From JACVRW01 sp963716215 (GTDB lineage: Bacteria; Actinomycetota; Thermoleophilia; Solirubrobacterales; Thermoleophilaceae): a stretch of DNA of 64,000 bases. The DNA lies in NCBI GenBank assembly GCA_963716215.1, contig OY970298.1, positions 3,348,001-3,412,000 of the forward strand. Reading direction: 5' to 3'. Below the pieces are notes generated by a model. The model was not told the DNA's origin. It did not search any database and worked only from the letters and a program-made list of their open reading frames with translations. The translations under genes were made by a program, and so were the position numbers. This document shows, in pieces, positions 1-7,843 of the stretch; the stretch's first letter is position 1, and every line of letters begins with the position of its first letter.

Positions 1-1053
1 CCTGATTCGGCTCAAGAGCGTCGGGTGGTCCAGCCTGGAGAAGGCCTCGACGACCTCGGGATCGAACTGCCGCGCCGCCTGGTGGAGGATCTCGTCGACC
101 GCCTCGTTGATCGGCCAGGCCTTCTTGTACGGACGTTCGTGGGTGAGCGCGTCGAACACGTCGGCAACCGCCACGATCCGTCCGGCCATCGGGATCTCGT
201 CCGCCGCCAGGCCGTGCGGGTAGCCACGGCCATCCCAGCGCTCGTGATGGGTGAGGGCGATCTCCTCGGCGAGGCGGAGCAGCGGGCTCGAGCTACCGGA
301 CAGGATCTTGGCCCCGATCGTGGTGTGCGTCTTCACGTGGTCGAACTCGTCGTCGGTGAGGCGCATCGGCTTGAGCAGGATCGCGTCCGGAATGCCGATC
401 TTGCCGATGTCGTGAAGCGGGGCGGCGCGCTGGAGCACCTCCACCTCCGCGTCGGGCAGGTCCATGCCGCGCCCCAAGAGGCCGCACGTGCGGCCGATCC
501 GCCAGGCGTGCTCCTGCGTCTCGTCGTCGCGATACTCGGCCGCGAGCGCGAGGCGTTCGAGGATCTCGAGCCGGGCGCGATCGAGCGCCCGGGTCCGCTG
601 GGCCACCTGGGTCTCCAGCAGGCTGTTCTGGTCGCGGAGCTGCAGCTGGAGCTGCTGGACCTGGAGCAGATTGCGCACGCGGAGCAGCAGCTCGATCCGG
701 TCGACCGGCTTGACGAGGAAGTCCCGCGCGCCGGCTGACAGGGCGCGCCGCTTGGTGTCGTCGGTCGCGTCCGCGGTCATGACGAGGATGGGAATGCGGT
801 TCCCGTCTCCCGTCAGCGGTGCGATTCGCTCCATCAGCTCGAACCCGTCCATCCCGGGCATGCGGAGGTCGAGCAGCACCAGATCGGGCCTGGCCTCGAG
901 GAACATCGCGGGGACGCGCTCGGGGTCCGTGGTGGTCGCCACCTGCGTATAGCCGTCGCCCTCGAGGATCCGCCGCAGCAGCAGCAGGTTGGCCTGCTCG
1001 TCATCGACGGCAAGGATTCGCAGTCGCTGTGAGCTTTGGTCGTCGAGGGTCAA
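1..1053 (-). CDS. Response regulator with REC and HD-GYP domains (partial, C-terminus off window)
   Basis: The reading frame is open from a TTG start to the window edge (351 codons). A GAGG stretch lies about 6 nt before the TTG. Residues 12-130 are a receiver domain: acidic pair D17/D18, phospho-acceptor D62 in LVLLDLRMPG, T93 and K115 (FLVKP). A coiled linker around 135-180 leads to an HD-GYP domain with LHDIGKIGIPD (HD at 214-215) and HHERWDGRGYP (270-279), then a VAVADVFDAL segment. HD-GYP proteins hydrolyse cyclic di-GMP, so this is probably a phosphorylation-controlled c-di-GMP phosphodiesterase. The partner histidine kinase is not in the window. Identity is clear; the enzymatic activity is inferred from intact motifs. 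Confidence 0.88.
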   Translation of the reverse strand, partial: MTLDDQSSQRLRILAVDDEQANLLLLRRILEGDGYTQVATTTDPERVPAMFLEARPDLVLLDLRMPGMDGFELMERIAPLTGDGNRIPILVMTADATDDTKRRALSAGARDFLVKPVDRIELLLRVRNLLQVQQLQLQLRDQNSLLETQVAQRTRALDRARLEILERLALAAEYRDDETQEHAWRIGRTCGLLGRGMDLPDAEVEVLQRAAPLHDIGKIGIPDAILLKPMRLTDDEFDHVKTHTTIGAKILSGSSSPLLRLAEEIALTHHERWDGRGYPHGLAADEIPMAGRIVAVADVFDALTHERPYKKAWPINEAVDEILHQAARQFDPEVVEAFSRLDHPTLLSRIR

Positions 1054-1118
1054 TGCTGCCTCGTTGGCTTCACCACGCCTTCATCCGTATCGGCCCAGCA
1101 CTGAAAACCCTTGAACCT

Positions 1119-1883
1119 TCACCAGGCGGTCCAGCCACCGTCCACGGCGAGGATGTGTCCGGTCACCAGACGCGCGCGTGCCGAGGCGAGGAAGACGATC
1201 GCCCCGGTCACGTCCTCTACCTCCCCGACCTCGCCGCCCGGCAGGCGGCCACGGACGTCGGCCGCGAAGTCGGGATCCGCGAACATCGGCTCGGTGAACG
1301 GCGTCCGGACGAACGTCGGCGCGACGGCGTTGACGGCGATCCCGAGCGGTGCCCACTCGACGGCGAGCGCCTTGGTGAGCCCGTTCACCGCGTGCTTGGT
1401 GGCGCAGTAGGCCGCCCTACCGGGATATCCGACCGCGCCCATTTGCGACGAGACGATCACGATCCGCCCGCCGGCTCCGCGCTCCTTGAGCCGGCGGCCG
1501 AAGGCGCGACAGGCGAGGAACGTGCCGCGGACGTTGACGTCCATGAGCAGGTCCCAGTCCTCGACCGAGTAATCCTCGGAGGGCCCGGTGCGGTTGAGGC
1601 CCGCGCTGGTCACGAGCAGCGACAGCGGGGCCGCGCCGTCGGCCGCGCGCACGAGCTCCTCGACGGCCGCCTCGTCACGCACGTCCGCCGCGTGCACCCA
1701 TGCTCGCCGGCCTCGTGCCTCGACCTCGGTCGCGACCGCCTCCAGCTCCGCGCGCGAGCGCGCCGCCAGGGTCACCTCCGCACCCGCCTGCGCGAGCGCG
1801 AGCGCGGCCGCGCGACCGATGCCGCGACCGGCACCGGTCACCAGCGCGTGCGCGCCCTCGAGGCGCTCCTCGGGCAGCACCAC
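1119..1883 (-). CDS. SDR family NAD(P)-dependent oxidoreductase
   Basis: A 254-aa classical short-chain dehydrogenase. It has the Rossmann glycine motif TGAGRGIG (16-23), N117, S146 in IVIVSS, and the YxxxK pair Y159/K163, giving the complete N-S-Y-K catalytic tetrad. The NNAG motif is replaced by TSAG at 92-95. The C-terminal VDGGW is typical of FabG-like members. The start is GTG (GTG GTG CTG), 3 nt after the stop of the upstream HpsN/HisD-like gene, so the two are probably one operon with translational coupling. Pairing with an HpsN-like enzyme suggests oxidation of a short polyol such as a sulfonated propanediol, but the substrate is inference from context. Confidence 0.9.
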   Translation of the reverse strand: MVLPEERLEGAHALVTGAGRGIGRAAALALAQAGAEVTLAARSRAELEAVATEVEARGRRAWVHAADVRDEAAVEELVRAADGAAPLSLLVTSAGLNRTGPSEDYSVEDWDLLMDVNVRGTFLACRAFGRRLKERGAGGRIVIVSSQMGAVGYPGRAAYCATKHAVNGLTKALAVEWAPLGIAVNAVAPTFVRTPFTEPMFADPDFAADVRGRLPGGEVGEVEDVTGAIVFLASARARLVTGHILAVDGGWTAW

Positions 1884-1886
1884 GCG

Positions 1887-3146
1887 CTACCCGGCCAGCT
1901 TCGCCACGCGTACGTCGCAGCTGCGCGCGTGCGCCTCGAAGCCCTCGACCCTGCACTGGCGCGCGCAGCGTTCGCCGATTTCCGCGGCGGCGGCGCGCGA
2001 CCGAACCTCCTGGTGGGTGACGGTCTTGAGGAACTTGCCCACCCAGAGCCCGCCGCTGTAGCGCGCGGCCCTGGCGGTGGGGAGCACGTGGTTGGTGCCG
2101 ATCGTCTTGTCCCCGTAGGCGACGGTCGTGCCCTCGCCGAGGAAGGCCGCCCCGTAGTTGCGCATCCGCTCCAGGTACCAGCGCGGATTCTCGGTGAGCA
2201 CCTCGACGTGCTCGAAGGCGAGCTCGTCCGCCATGGCCACCGCCTTGTCCGGGTCGTCGACGACGTGGACAGCGCCGTGCTCGCGCCAGGCGACCGCAGC
2301 GGTGGCGGCGGTGGGCAGGTCGTCGGACAGCCGTCGCTCCACGGCCGTCGACACGGCGGTGGCGAGCCCGGGCGAGGTCGTGATCAGGACGGCCGCCGAG
2401 GTGGGGCCGTGCTCGGCCTGCCCGACGAGATCAGCAGCCACGACGTCCGGGTCGGCGTGCTCGTCCGCGACGACCAGGATCTCGGTCGGCCCGGCGAGCA
2501 GGTCGATCCCGACCTCCCCGAAGAGCTGACGCTTGGCCTCGGCCACGTACGCGTTGCCCGGGCCGGCCACCAGGTCGACGGGGGCGATCGTCTCCGTGCC
2601 CAGGGCGAGCGCGGCGAGCGCCTGGACGCCGCCTAGGACGTAGATCTCGTCGGCTCCGGCCAGCGCCATCGCCGCGATCGTCGCGGGCGTCGCGCGCTGC
2701 TCGTACGGCGGGGTGCAGCACGCCACCCGCGCCACGCCGGCGGCCTTGGCCGTCACCACGGTCATGTGCGCGGAGGCGACCATCGGGTAGCGCCCGCCCG
2801 GCACGTAGGCGCCCACGGCGTCCACCGGGAGGTGCCGGTGGCCGAGGAAGACGCCCGGCAGGGTCTCCACCTCCACGTCGGTGAGCGTCTCCCGCTGGAC
2901 CTCCGCGAAGCGGCGCACCTGAGCCTGGGCGAAGCGGATGTCGTCGAGCGTCTGCTCGTCCACGTCGGCGATGCAGCGTTCGATCTCGTCGCCGGACAGG
3001 CGGAAGGACTCGGGTGACCAACCGTCGAGGCGCTCGGAGTGCTCCCGCACCGCGGAGTCGCCTCGCGCGCGCACGTCATCGATGATCCGCCCGACGGCCT
3101 CCTCGACGCTTTCGACCGCCGTCGACCCGGTTTCGCTCGATTTCAT
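1887..3146 (-). CDS. Histidinol dehydrogenase family protein, HpsN-like (sulfopropanediol dehydrogenase type)
   Basis: A 419-aa protein of the HisD superfamily. Visible features are VGAYVPGGRYP, the GPGNAYVAEAKRQLFG nucleotide-binding segment, LLAGPTEILV, and likely metal ligands Q and H in LVGQAEHGP, D in AYGDKTIGTNH, and H in TVTHQEV. The segments resemble HpsN, which oxidises 2,3-dihydroxypropane-1-sulfonate to sulfolactate, more than biosynthetic HisD, and no other his gene is nearby. I chose ATG 3146, where family-like sequence begins; a TTG at 3182 preceded by GGAAG would add 12 residues. A palindrome lies directly 5' of the ATG and a LacI-type regulator remnant follows upstream. The exact substrate is uncertain. 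Confidence 0.8.
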   Translation of the reverse strand: MKSSETGSTAVESVEEAVGRIIDDVRARGDSAVREHSERLDGWSPESFRLSGDEIERCIADVDEQTLDDIRFAQAQVRRFAEVQRETLTDVEVETLPGVFLGHRHLPVDAVGAYVPGGRYPMVASAHMTVVTAKAAGVARVACCTPPYEQRATPATIAAMALAGADEIYVLGGVQALAALALGTETIAPVDLVAGPGNAYVAEAKRQLFGEVGIDLLAGPTEILVVADEHADPDVVAADLVGQAEHGPTSAAVLITTSPGLATAVSTAVERRLSDDLPTAATAAVAWREHGAVHVVDDPDKAVAMADELAFEHVEVLTENPRWYLERMRNYGAAFLGEGTTVAYGDKTIGTNHVLPTARAARYSGGLWVGKFLKTVTHQEVRSRAAAAEIGERCARQCRVEGFEAHARSCDVRVAKLAG

Positions 3147-3160
3147 GCATACGTATGTAT
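3145..3160. promoter_or_regulatory. Palindromic operator candidate at the HpsN-like gene start
   Basis: The perfect 10-bp palindrome CATACGTATG (3148-3157) sits in a 16-bp near-palindrome (ATGCATACGTATGTAT, one mismatched pair) that overlaps the ATG at 3146. It is AT-rich in GC-rich surroundings and abuts a dehydrogenase gene and a LacI-regulator remnant. Repressor binding here would block transcription start or ribosome access. The binding protein is unknown; the intact regulator may be lost. Confidence 0.45.
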
Positions 3161-3222
3161 CGCCGCGGGGGCGCTCCCGCAAAGGCCACTTCCGTCACTG
3201 GCCGCGCCCGCAAAGGGCGCCG

Positions 3223-3354
3223 CCCGACGAGATGGCCCGCGAGGCCGGGCGGATGCTGATCGACCGGGTCGAGAGCTCCGACGCCGGCGAGCCACGCCGC
3301 CAGGTCTTCCCTACCGCGCTGATCCAGCGAGCGACTAGCGGCCCGACGAGCTAG
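3223..3354 (+). pseudogene. C-terminal remnant of a LacI-family transcriptional regulator
   Basis: The last 43 codons before a TAG at 3352 read PDEMAREAGRMLIDRV, then a PRRQVFPTALIQR segment. This matches the C-terminal end of LacI/PurR-type effector domains (helix with REA..L..RV, then rrV.lPt.L..R.S.g). Upstream in the same frame no LacI sequence is seen, and there is no HTH or periplasmic-binding-like core. It is therefore a 5'-deleted relic, transcribed away from the HpsN-like gene. It probably once regulated the neighbouring dehydrogenase operon. Confidence 0.55.
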
Positions 3355-3383
3355 CGCCGGTGGTCGCGATGACCCCAGAAACT

Positions 3384-3422
3384 GCGAAAGCCACGCCCCC
3401 TCGATGGGAGACGTGGCTTCGC
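3384..3422. terminator. Hairpin between converging LacI remnant and LPXTG gene
   Basis: GCGAAAGCCACG (3384-3395) pairs with CGTGGCTTCGC (3412-3422), apart from one bulged base, around a 16-nt loop. It lies 36 nt beyond the stop of the minus-strand surface-protein gene and just after the plus-strand regulator remnant, so it could act in both directions. On the minus strand it is followed by CAGTTTCTGG rather than a long U-tract. Confidence 0.5.
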
Positions 3423-3457
3423 AATCGATTGCTTGTGTCTCTCTGGTGAGTCGAGGC

Positions 3458-4330
3458 TTAGCCTCGCTCGGTGACCGCCTGGCGTAGCACTGCCCCGAGG
3501 CCCAGGATGCCCACACCGAACAGCATCAGCAACGGAATGTTGCTGCCAGTGAACGGCAGGGTGGCTTCCGCGGCAGTCGGCACCTCTTGGGTACCGCCGC
3601 CACCTGTGGCCTGCTCCTGCGGTGCCACCTGAAGGCCGCCGCCCCCCTCTTCCTTGACGGGAACGTTCGGCGACTCGGGTGACTTCGGAGGCGTCTCAAC
3701 CTCAGGCGTCTCCACCGGAGGCGTCTCCACCGGAGGCGTCTCCACCGGCGGGGTCTCCACCGGAGGCGTCTCGACCGGAGGCGTCACGACCGGCGGGGTC
3801 TCCACCGGAGGCGTCTCAACCGGAGGCGTCTCGACCGGCGGGGTCTCCACCGGAGGCGTCTCCACCGGAGGCTTCTCAACCGGCGGGGTCTCGACCGGAG
3901 GCTTCTCGACCGGCGGCTTCTCAACCGGCGGCGTCTCGTGACCCGGCGGTGTCTCATGACCCGGCGGCGTCTCGTGACCCGGCGGCGTCTCATGGCCCGG
4001 CGGCGTCTCATTACCCGGCGGCGTCTCCTGCGGAGGCGTCGGGGGTACCTCGGGCGGCGTTTCTTCCTTGCAGGGCTGCTCCGGAGCCGGGGTTTCCGGC
4101 GGCGGATGGCCCTCGTCCGGGGTGTGCCCCCAGGACGGTGGAGTCCCTTCCGTGTCGTGCTGCCAGCCAGAGCTCCCATGGTCCCCTGAGGAGCCCTTGT
4201 CGTACGACCCGTGGTCACCGCCGGCAAATGCTGCACCGGCGTTCACCAGAGAGAGCCCGAGTGCGATGGCGAAGACAGCGATCCACACGGATCGCCGGTT
4301 CACGGTCGCACGAGGCTCAGAATGCTGCAT
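3458..4330 (-). CDS. LPXTG-anchored, proline-rich repeat surface protein
   Basis: A 290-aa secreted protein. The start is ATG 4330 because AGGGAG lies about 8 nt upstream; an upstream in-frame codon at 4387 lacks this. Residues about 12-37 form a signal peptide ending near AFA-GGD. A Gly/Ser/His-rich stretch follows, then about 120 residues of PPGHET and PPVET/PPVEK repeats, a short Gly-rich linker, the sortase motif LPFTG, a hydrophobic segment (about 20 aa) and a short tail ending ERG. This is the full cell-wall sorting architecture of Gram-positive proteins, so the protein is probably anchored covalently by a sortase, with the repeats forming an extended stalk. No sortase gene is in the window. 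The ligand or function of the stalk is unknown. Confidence 0.85.
   Translation of the reverse strand: MQHSEPRATVNRRSVWIAVFAIALGLSLVNAGAAFAGGDHGSYDKGSSGDHGSSGWQHDTEGTPPSWGHTPDEGHPPPETPAPEQPCKEETPPEVPPTPPQETPPGNETPPGHETPPGHETPPGHETPPGHETPPVEKPPVEKPPVETPPVEKPPVETPPVETPPVETPPVETPPVETPPVVTPPVETPPVETPPVETPPVETPPVETPEVETPPKSPESPNVPVKEEGGGGLQVAPQEQATGGGGTQEVPTAAEATLPFTGSNIPLLMLFGVGILGLGAVLRQAVTERG
3690..4035 (-). repeat. In-frame tandem repeats encoding PPVET/PPGHET
   Basis: About twenty near-identical 15-18 nt units (core GGAGGCGTCTCCACC on the plus strand, then a GGCGGCGTCTC variant) lie head to tail within the LPXTG gene. They encode pentapeptide PPVET/PPVEK and hexapeptide PPGHET units. Units differ mostly at synonymous positions. 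Such arrays change copy number by slippage or unequal recombination, so stalk length may vary between strains. Confidence 0.85.
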
Positions 4331-4454
4331 AGATATTTCTCCCTTCGGCGGTGGCTTGCCGTGGCAGACCGTGGACCCGGACTGCATCCACGGCTACCCC
4401 GGCTAGGGGACGATTGAACCAGTCAGTTCGGAGGTTGCGCTACATAACCTGCAA

Positions 4455-4476
4455 GAAACTCGCCATTTGCGAGAAG
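4455..4476 (-). terminator. Intrinsic terminator after the Tad-like operon
   Basis: CTCGC (4459-4463) and GCGAG (4469-4473) form a 5-bp stem with a 5-nt loop. On the minus strand it is preceded by CTTTTCTT and followed by TTTCTTGC. It lies about 85 nt after the CpaE-like gene stop. The stem is short, but the T-run placement fits a terminator. Confidence 0.4.
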
Positions 4477-4558
4477 AAAAGGCGCTCCTGCGCGGGTTTT
4501 TAGCGCAGTTTGGGATGTTCCGCGCCAGGGGCGAGTCAGGCGCCCGGCCTCCGACGGC

Positions 4559-5290
4559 TCATCGCCTGCCTTCGCAGCGGTCGGCCAGCTCGGCGATCGC
4601 ACGGCCCAGTGGGCCTCGCGGCTCGCGCCCGCCGAGCGCGAGCTGGGCGCCCATGCGCGATTCCGGGAGCACGACAGCGGCACGAGCGGACCAGTCGGCG
4701 TCGAGGTCGGCCCGTCCGCGGTTGAGCACCACGATCGGCTGGTGGCCCAGCCGCGCGAGGCACTCCACCGCCACCCCGGCCAGGGCCGGCTCCACAGCCG
4801 GGTTGCCCAGCACCACGACCTCATCCGCCAGCGCCGCCGTGACCCCGCCGAGCGCGCTCGCCCCCGCGTCGAGCACCAGCGGCGCGATGTGTCGCGCCGT
4901 GTCGGCCAGCGCCCCGCACTCCGCACCACCCACCAGGCACAGATGGCCGACCGCCCGCGTGTCCGCCCCGGGCACCTCGGCGAGCATGCGCGCCAACTGT
5001 CCCGCAGCCCGCGTCGCAAGCGGGATCCCGGCCGCCCGGGCGTCGCAGTGGACGGCCGCCGCCCCGGTCGCATCGCGGCCCGCGAGCTCCGCCGCCAGCG
5101 CCCGCGCGACGACCGTAACCCCGCAGCCGCGGCGCAGCCCGAACACCGCCACCACGGGCCGCAGCGCGCCGGGCGCCGACACCACCGGCTCGACGGCCGG
5201 CCGTGCAGGCTCGAGCAGCCACGCCCCGGCCGCCGCCAGCGCCGTCGACAGCGGGCCGCGCGAGCCGGCCGCCAGATGCTGCCTGCTCAC
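4559..5290 (-). CDS. CpaE/TadZ-like MinD-family ATPase-fold protein
   Basis: A 243-aa protein starting at GTG 5290, overlapping the stop of the upstream TadE-like gene by 4 nt. After about 50 residues comes VVAVFGLRRGCGVTVVARALA, which matches the deviant P-loop region of CpaE/MinD-like proteins (GxxxGxG(V/T)T), but with C and V where K and T are usual, so ATP binding may be lost. Further MinD-like strands follow (AAAVHCD, DEVVVLGNPA, PIVVLNRG). Downstream of two TadE-like pseudopilin genes, it is likely the localisation factor of a Tad-like secretion/pilus apparatus. The main Tad ATPase and membrane genes are not nearby. Confidence 0.6.
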   Translation of the reverse strand: MSRQHLAAGSRGPLSTALAAAGAWLLEPARPAVEPVVSAPGALRPVVAVFGLRRGCGVTVVARALAAELAGRDATGAAAVHCDARAAGIPLATRAAGQLARMLAEVPGADTRAVGHLCLVGGAECGALADTARHIAPLVLDAGASALGGVTAALADEVVVLGNPAVEPALAGVAVECLARLGHQPIVVLNRGRADLDADWSARAAVVLPESRMGAQLALGGREPRGPLGRAIAELADRCEGRR

Positions 5291-5634
5291 GGCGCCTCCA
5301 CCGCCGCCCTTGCCGTGACCTCGAGCCGCTCGCCGAGCGCCTTCAGCGGTGACGGCGGGCGCAGCCGCACAGTCACGCGTCCGCCGTCGACGCTGATCAG
5401 GGCCCGCTCCCTCGACCAGCCGGGGAGCGCCTCCCTGACGCCGGCGCGCGGGTCGGCCTCCGCGGCCAGCGCCAGCGCCCCGGCCTCCGCCGCGCTGCCC
5501 GCAAGCACGCTCGCGTAGCCCACCGCGAGCAGCTGCAGCAGGCCGAGGCCGACCGCGACCAGCACCGGCACCAGCGCGAGCACCTCGACGGTCGCCTGCC
5601 CGCGGTCCGCTCGCAGAGCCGAACCTGGCCTCAT
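5287..5634 (-). CDS. TadE-family pilus assembly/pseudopilin protein
   Basis: 115 aa beginning with a short basic segment and GQATVEVLALVPVLVAVGLG, the characteristic RGQ(A/S)xxE motif followed by one hydrophobic helix found in TadE/TadF minor pseudopilins. The rest is an extracytoplasmic region with VDGGRVTVRL. The start overlaps the previous gene's stop (5631-5634) and its own stop overlaps the next gene's GTG, so the three genes are translationally coupled. It is probably cleaved or inserted as a single-pass envelope protein of a Tad-like system. Confidence 0.8.
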   Translation of the reverse strand: MRPGSALRADRGQATVEVLALVPVLVAVGLGLLQLLAVGYASVLAGSAAEAGALALAAEADPRAGVREALPGWSRERALISVDGGRVTVRLRPPSPLKALGERLEVTARAAVEAP

Positions 5635-5978
5635 CGTTCGGCCCCGAACGACGACACGGCCACCACCCGCAGCGGCGTCCTTCCCCCGGACACCACCAGG
5701 GGAACCCGCACGGACACACGCACCTTTCCACCGCGTAACCGCTCGACCTCGGCTTCGCGCTCCAGCGACCGCGGCAGGGCGCTACGCGCCGCCGCCGCGG
5801 CGTCGCGCCCGACCAGCTCCGCACGCGCGCCCGCCCGCGCGGCATTCGCGGTCAGCCAAGCGGCGTGCCCGGCCAGCGCGAGCTGCCACACGATCGCACC
5901 GACCAGCAGCACCGCCGGCAGCACCGCGACCAGCTCGATCGAAGCCTGTCCCCGCTCGTTGTGGAAGCCCATGGACAC
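5631..5978 (-). CDS. TadE-family pilus assembly/pseudopilin protein
   Basis: 115 aa. The N-terminus has NERGQASIELVAVLPAVLLV, the TadE signature (RGQASxE plus a hydrophobic segment), then a domain ending in VRVSVRVPLVVSG. It is paralogous to the next gene. GTG 5978 and ATG 5972 are both possible starts; no clear ribosome site precedes either. It is the first gene of a three-gene coupled operon with the second TadE protein and the CpaE-like protein. It likely localises to the membrane as a minor pilin or assembly factor. Confidence 0.8.
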   Translation of the reverse strand: MSMGFHNERGQASIELVAVLPAVLLVGAIVWQLALAGHAAWLTANAARAGARAELVGRDAAAAARSALPRSLEREAEVERLRGGKVRVSVRVPLVVSGGRTPLRVVAVSSFGAER

Positions 5979-6055
5979 CGGCGACGAACGCTCGCGCCAA
6001 GCGCGTAACGGGACAACACCGCGGGGCTACGAGATCGTGACGGCCCGGTGAAATG

Positions 6056-6412
6056 TCAGCCGTAGCTGCGGTACTGGTTCCAGACCCAGTAGATCCCGTA
6101 GGAGCAGAGCCCCAGCAGGGCGAACCAGCCGACGATGCCGGCGCCGCCGACGTCGAAGAGGCGGTCGGTGCTGACGATCGTGAGGATCGCCAGGGCGAGC
6201 GATCCGTACAGCGCGAACCGCACGTTCGGCTCGAGCGAGTCGATGTCGATCTGGTACTGGCGATAGAGCCGGTAGCCGAGGAACGCGATCGCGGCAAGGA
6301 AGAGGATGCTCAGGAACGCCACCGCCACGTCCAGCGCGCTGCCGCCGCCGGGCAGGACCGTGAGCGCCAGCGCGACCAGCGCGACCACGCCGAGCTTCCA
6401 GGCGAACTGCAT
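6056..6412 (-). CDS. Small four-helix membrane protein of unknown function
   Basis: 118 aa from ATG 6412. Four hydrophobic segments are visible: KLGVVALVALALTVL, LDVAVAFLSILFLAAIAFLG, FALYGSLALAILTIV and IVGWFALLGLCSYGIYWVW. A short polar segment YRQYQIDIDSLEPN lies between the second and third. The gene lies 29 nt downstream of uppP on the same strand and may be co-transcribed with it. I do not recognise a named family; association with cell-envelope lipid metabolism is suggested only by position. Confidence 0.7.
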   Translation of the reverse strand: MQFAWKLGVVALVALALTVLPGGGSALDVAVAFLSILFLAAIAFLGYRLYRQYQIDIDSLEPNVRFALYGSLALAILTIVSTDRLFDVGGAGIVGWFALLGLCSYGIYWVWNQYRSYG

Positions 6413-6441
6413 GCGCGGAAGGCTAGACGAGTTCGTCGCCG

Positions 6442-7266
6442 CTACTGGATCGCGCCGGTGCTCACGAGCACCAGCACCAGGACCCCGAGCGCCACTCGGT
6501 AGATCACGAAGATGACCGTCGAGTGGCTCGTCAGGAAGCGCAGCATCCACGCGATAGCCGCGTACCCACTCACGAACGCCATGAACGTCGCCAGCAGCAG
6601 GTTGCCGGTCGACACGTGCTGACCCTCCTCCCCGGTCAGGATCGAGCCGAGCTCCAGCAGCCCCGACAGCACAACGGCCGGTATCGACAGCAGGAACGAG
6701 AATCGCGCGGCGGTGGGGCGGTCGAGGCCGAGGAACAGCCCGGCGGTGATCGTCGCGCCCGAGCGCGATACGCCCGGGATCAGCGCCAGCGCCTGGGCGA
6801 AGCCCACGGCCAGTCCGTCCTTCGCCTGGATCTGCTCGATCGTGCGCGAGCGAGTGCCGACCTTCTCCGCGGCCAGCAGCACGAGGCCGAGCACGATCAG
6901 GGCGACCCCGATCACGTAGAGGTCGCGCGCACCGGTCTCGATCTGGTCCTTGAACAGCACCCCGAAGATCCCGATCGGGATCGTGCCGAGCACGATGTAC
7001 CAGCCGATGCGGGCGTCGAGCTCGCGCCGCGCCTCGCGATCGCCCAGCGAGCGCAGCCACGCCCGGGCGATCCGGTTCAGGTCGTGGCGGAAGTAGAGGA
7101 GCACCGCCGCCATCGTTCCGAGCTGGGTGACGGCCGTGAACGCGGCGCCGGGGTCTTCCCAGCCCATGAAGGCGGGGACGATGCGCAGATGACCGGTGCT
7201 GGAGATCGGCAGGAACTCGGTGAGCCCTTGGACGATCCCGAGCACGAATGCCTCGAGCGTCGACAC
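6442..7266 (-). CDS. uppP: Undecaprenyl-diphosphate phosphatase
   Basis: A 274-aa polytopic membrane protein, the normal BacA/UppP length. The active-site motifs are present: E17 in GLTEFLPISSTGH, with S22, S23 and H26, and the second motif PGVSRSGAT with R168. The enzyme dephosphorylates undecaprenyl pyrophosphate to recycle the lipid carrier of peptidoglycan synthesis and gives bacitracin tolerance. The start is GTG 7266. The inorganic pyrophosphatase gene lies 24 nt upstream on the same strand, so the two phosphatases probably form an operon with the small membrane protein downstream. Confidence 0.95.
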   Translation of the reverse strand: MSTLEAFVLGIVQGLTEFLPISSTGHLRIVPAFMGWEDPGAAFTAVTQLGTMAAVLLYFRHDLNRIARAWLRSLGDREARRELDARIGWYIVLGTIPIGIFGVLFKDQIETGARDLYVIGVALIVLGLVLLAAEKVGTRSRTIEQIQAKDGLAVGFAQALALIPGVSRSGATITAGLFLGLDRPTAARFSFLLSIPAVVLSGLLELGSILTGEEGQHVSTGNLLLATFMAFVSGYAAIAWMLRFLTSHSTVIFVIYRVALGVLVLVLVSTGAIQ

Positions 7267-7290
7267 AGCGGCAGCAGGTTAGTCGTCGCC

Positions 7291-7791
7291 TCAGCCGTGA
7301 CCGCTTGCGTCGCGAAAGCGCGCCCGCGAGGCCTCGATCTCATGGACCGCGTCGGCGCGGGAGAACCACCCCTCGACCTCGACCCGCTTGTTCTCCAGCT
7401 GCTTGTAGACGGTGAAGAAGTGGGCGATCTCGTTCTGGAGCTGGTCGGGCACGTCCTCGAGCGCCTCGAAGGTGCTCCAGCCCGGGTCCGTGAGCGGCAC
7501 GGCCAGCACCTTGTCGTCGACGCCGGCGTCGTCCTCCATGCGAAACAGCGCGATCGGCTTGACCACGATCATGCAGCCGGGGAACGTCGGCTCGGACACG
7601 CAGACCATGACGTCGAGCGGATCCCCGTCCAGCGACAGCGTGTCCGGGACGAAGCCGTAGTCGGTCGGGTACACGACCGAGGAGAAGAGGAAGCGGTCGA
7701 GCTTGATGACGTTGCGCTCGTGGTCGAACTCGTACTTGTTCCGGCTCCCCTTGGGGATCTCGACGATGCAGTCGAACGAGTCGTCCGCCAC
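7291..7791 (-). CDS. ppa: Inorganic pyrophosphatase (family I)
   Basis: A 166-aa cytoplasmic enzyme hydrolysing pyrophosphate. Family I signatures are intact: EIPKGSRNKYEFD at the N-terminus, YPTDYGFVPDTLSLDGDPLDVMV containing the DGDPLD metal-binding motif, and the KxxE-like C-terminal region. The length matches bacterial soluble PPases. The start is GTG 7791; a TACGCT hexamer ends 7 nt upstream, which fits a leaderless transcript. It is divergent from a small secreted/membrane protein gene with only 52 bp between start codons. Confidence 0.95.
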   Translation of the reverse strand: MADDSFDCIVEIPKGSRNKYEFDHERNVIKLDRFLFSSVVYPTDYGFVPDTLSLDGDPLDVMVCVSEPTFPGCMIVVKPIALFRMEDDAGVDDKVLAVPLTDPGWSTFEALEDVPDQLQNEIAHFFTVYKQLENKRVEVEGWFSRADAVHEIEASRARFRDASGHG

Positions 7792-7843
7792 GCCTCGAAG
7801 CGTATCCCCCGCCAGCGGCCCCGGCGGGTATCGTTTCCTAGCA

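Noticed and set aside
25..1000. Long plus-strand frames opposite the response regulator
   Set aside because: They are antisense shadows of the HD-GYP/REC gene; they have no family resemblance and the minus frame carries all motifs.
1887..3146. Biosynthetic histidinol dehydrogenase (hisD)
   Set aside because: No other his gene is nearby, the partner is an SDR, and segments resemble HpsN more than HisD; kept as family-level only.
3690..4035. CRISPR-like repeats
   Set aside because: Units are head-to-tail 15-18 nt codon repeats without unique spacers and lie in frame in the LPXTG gene.
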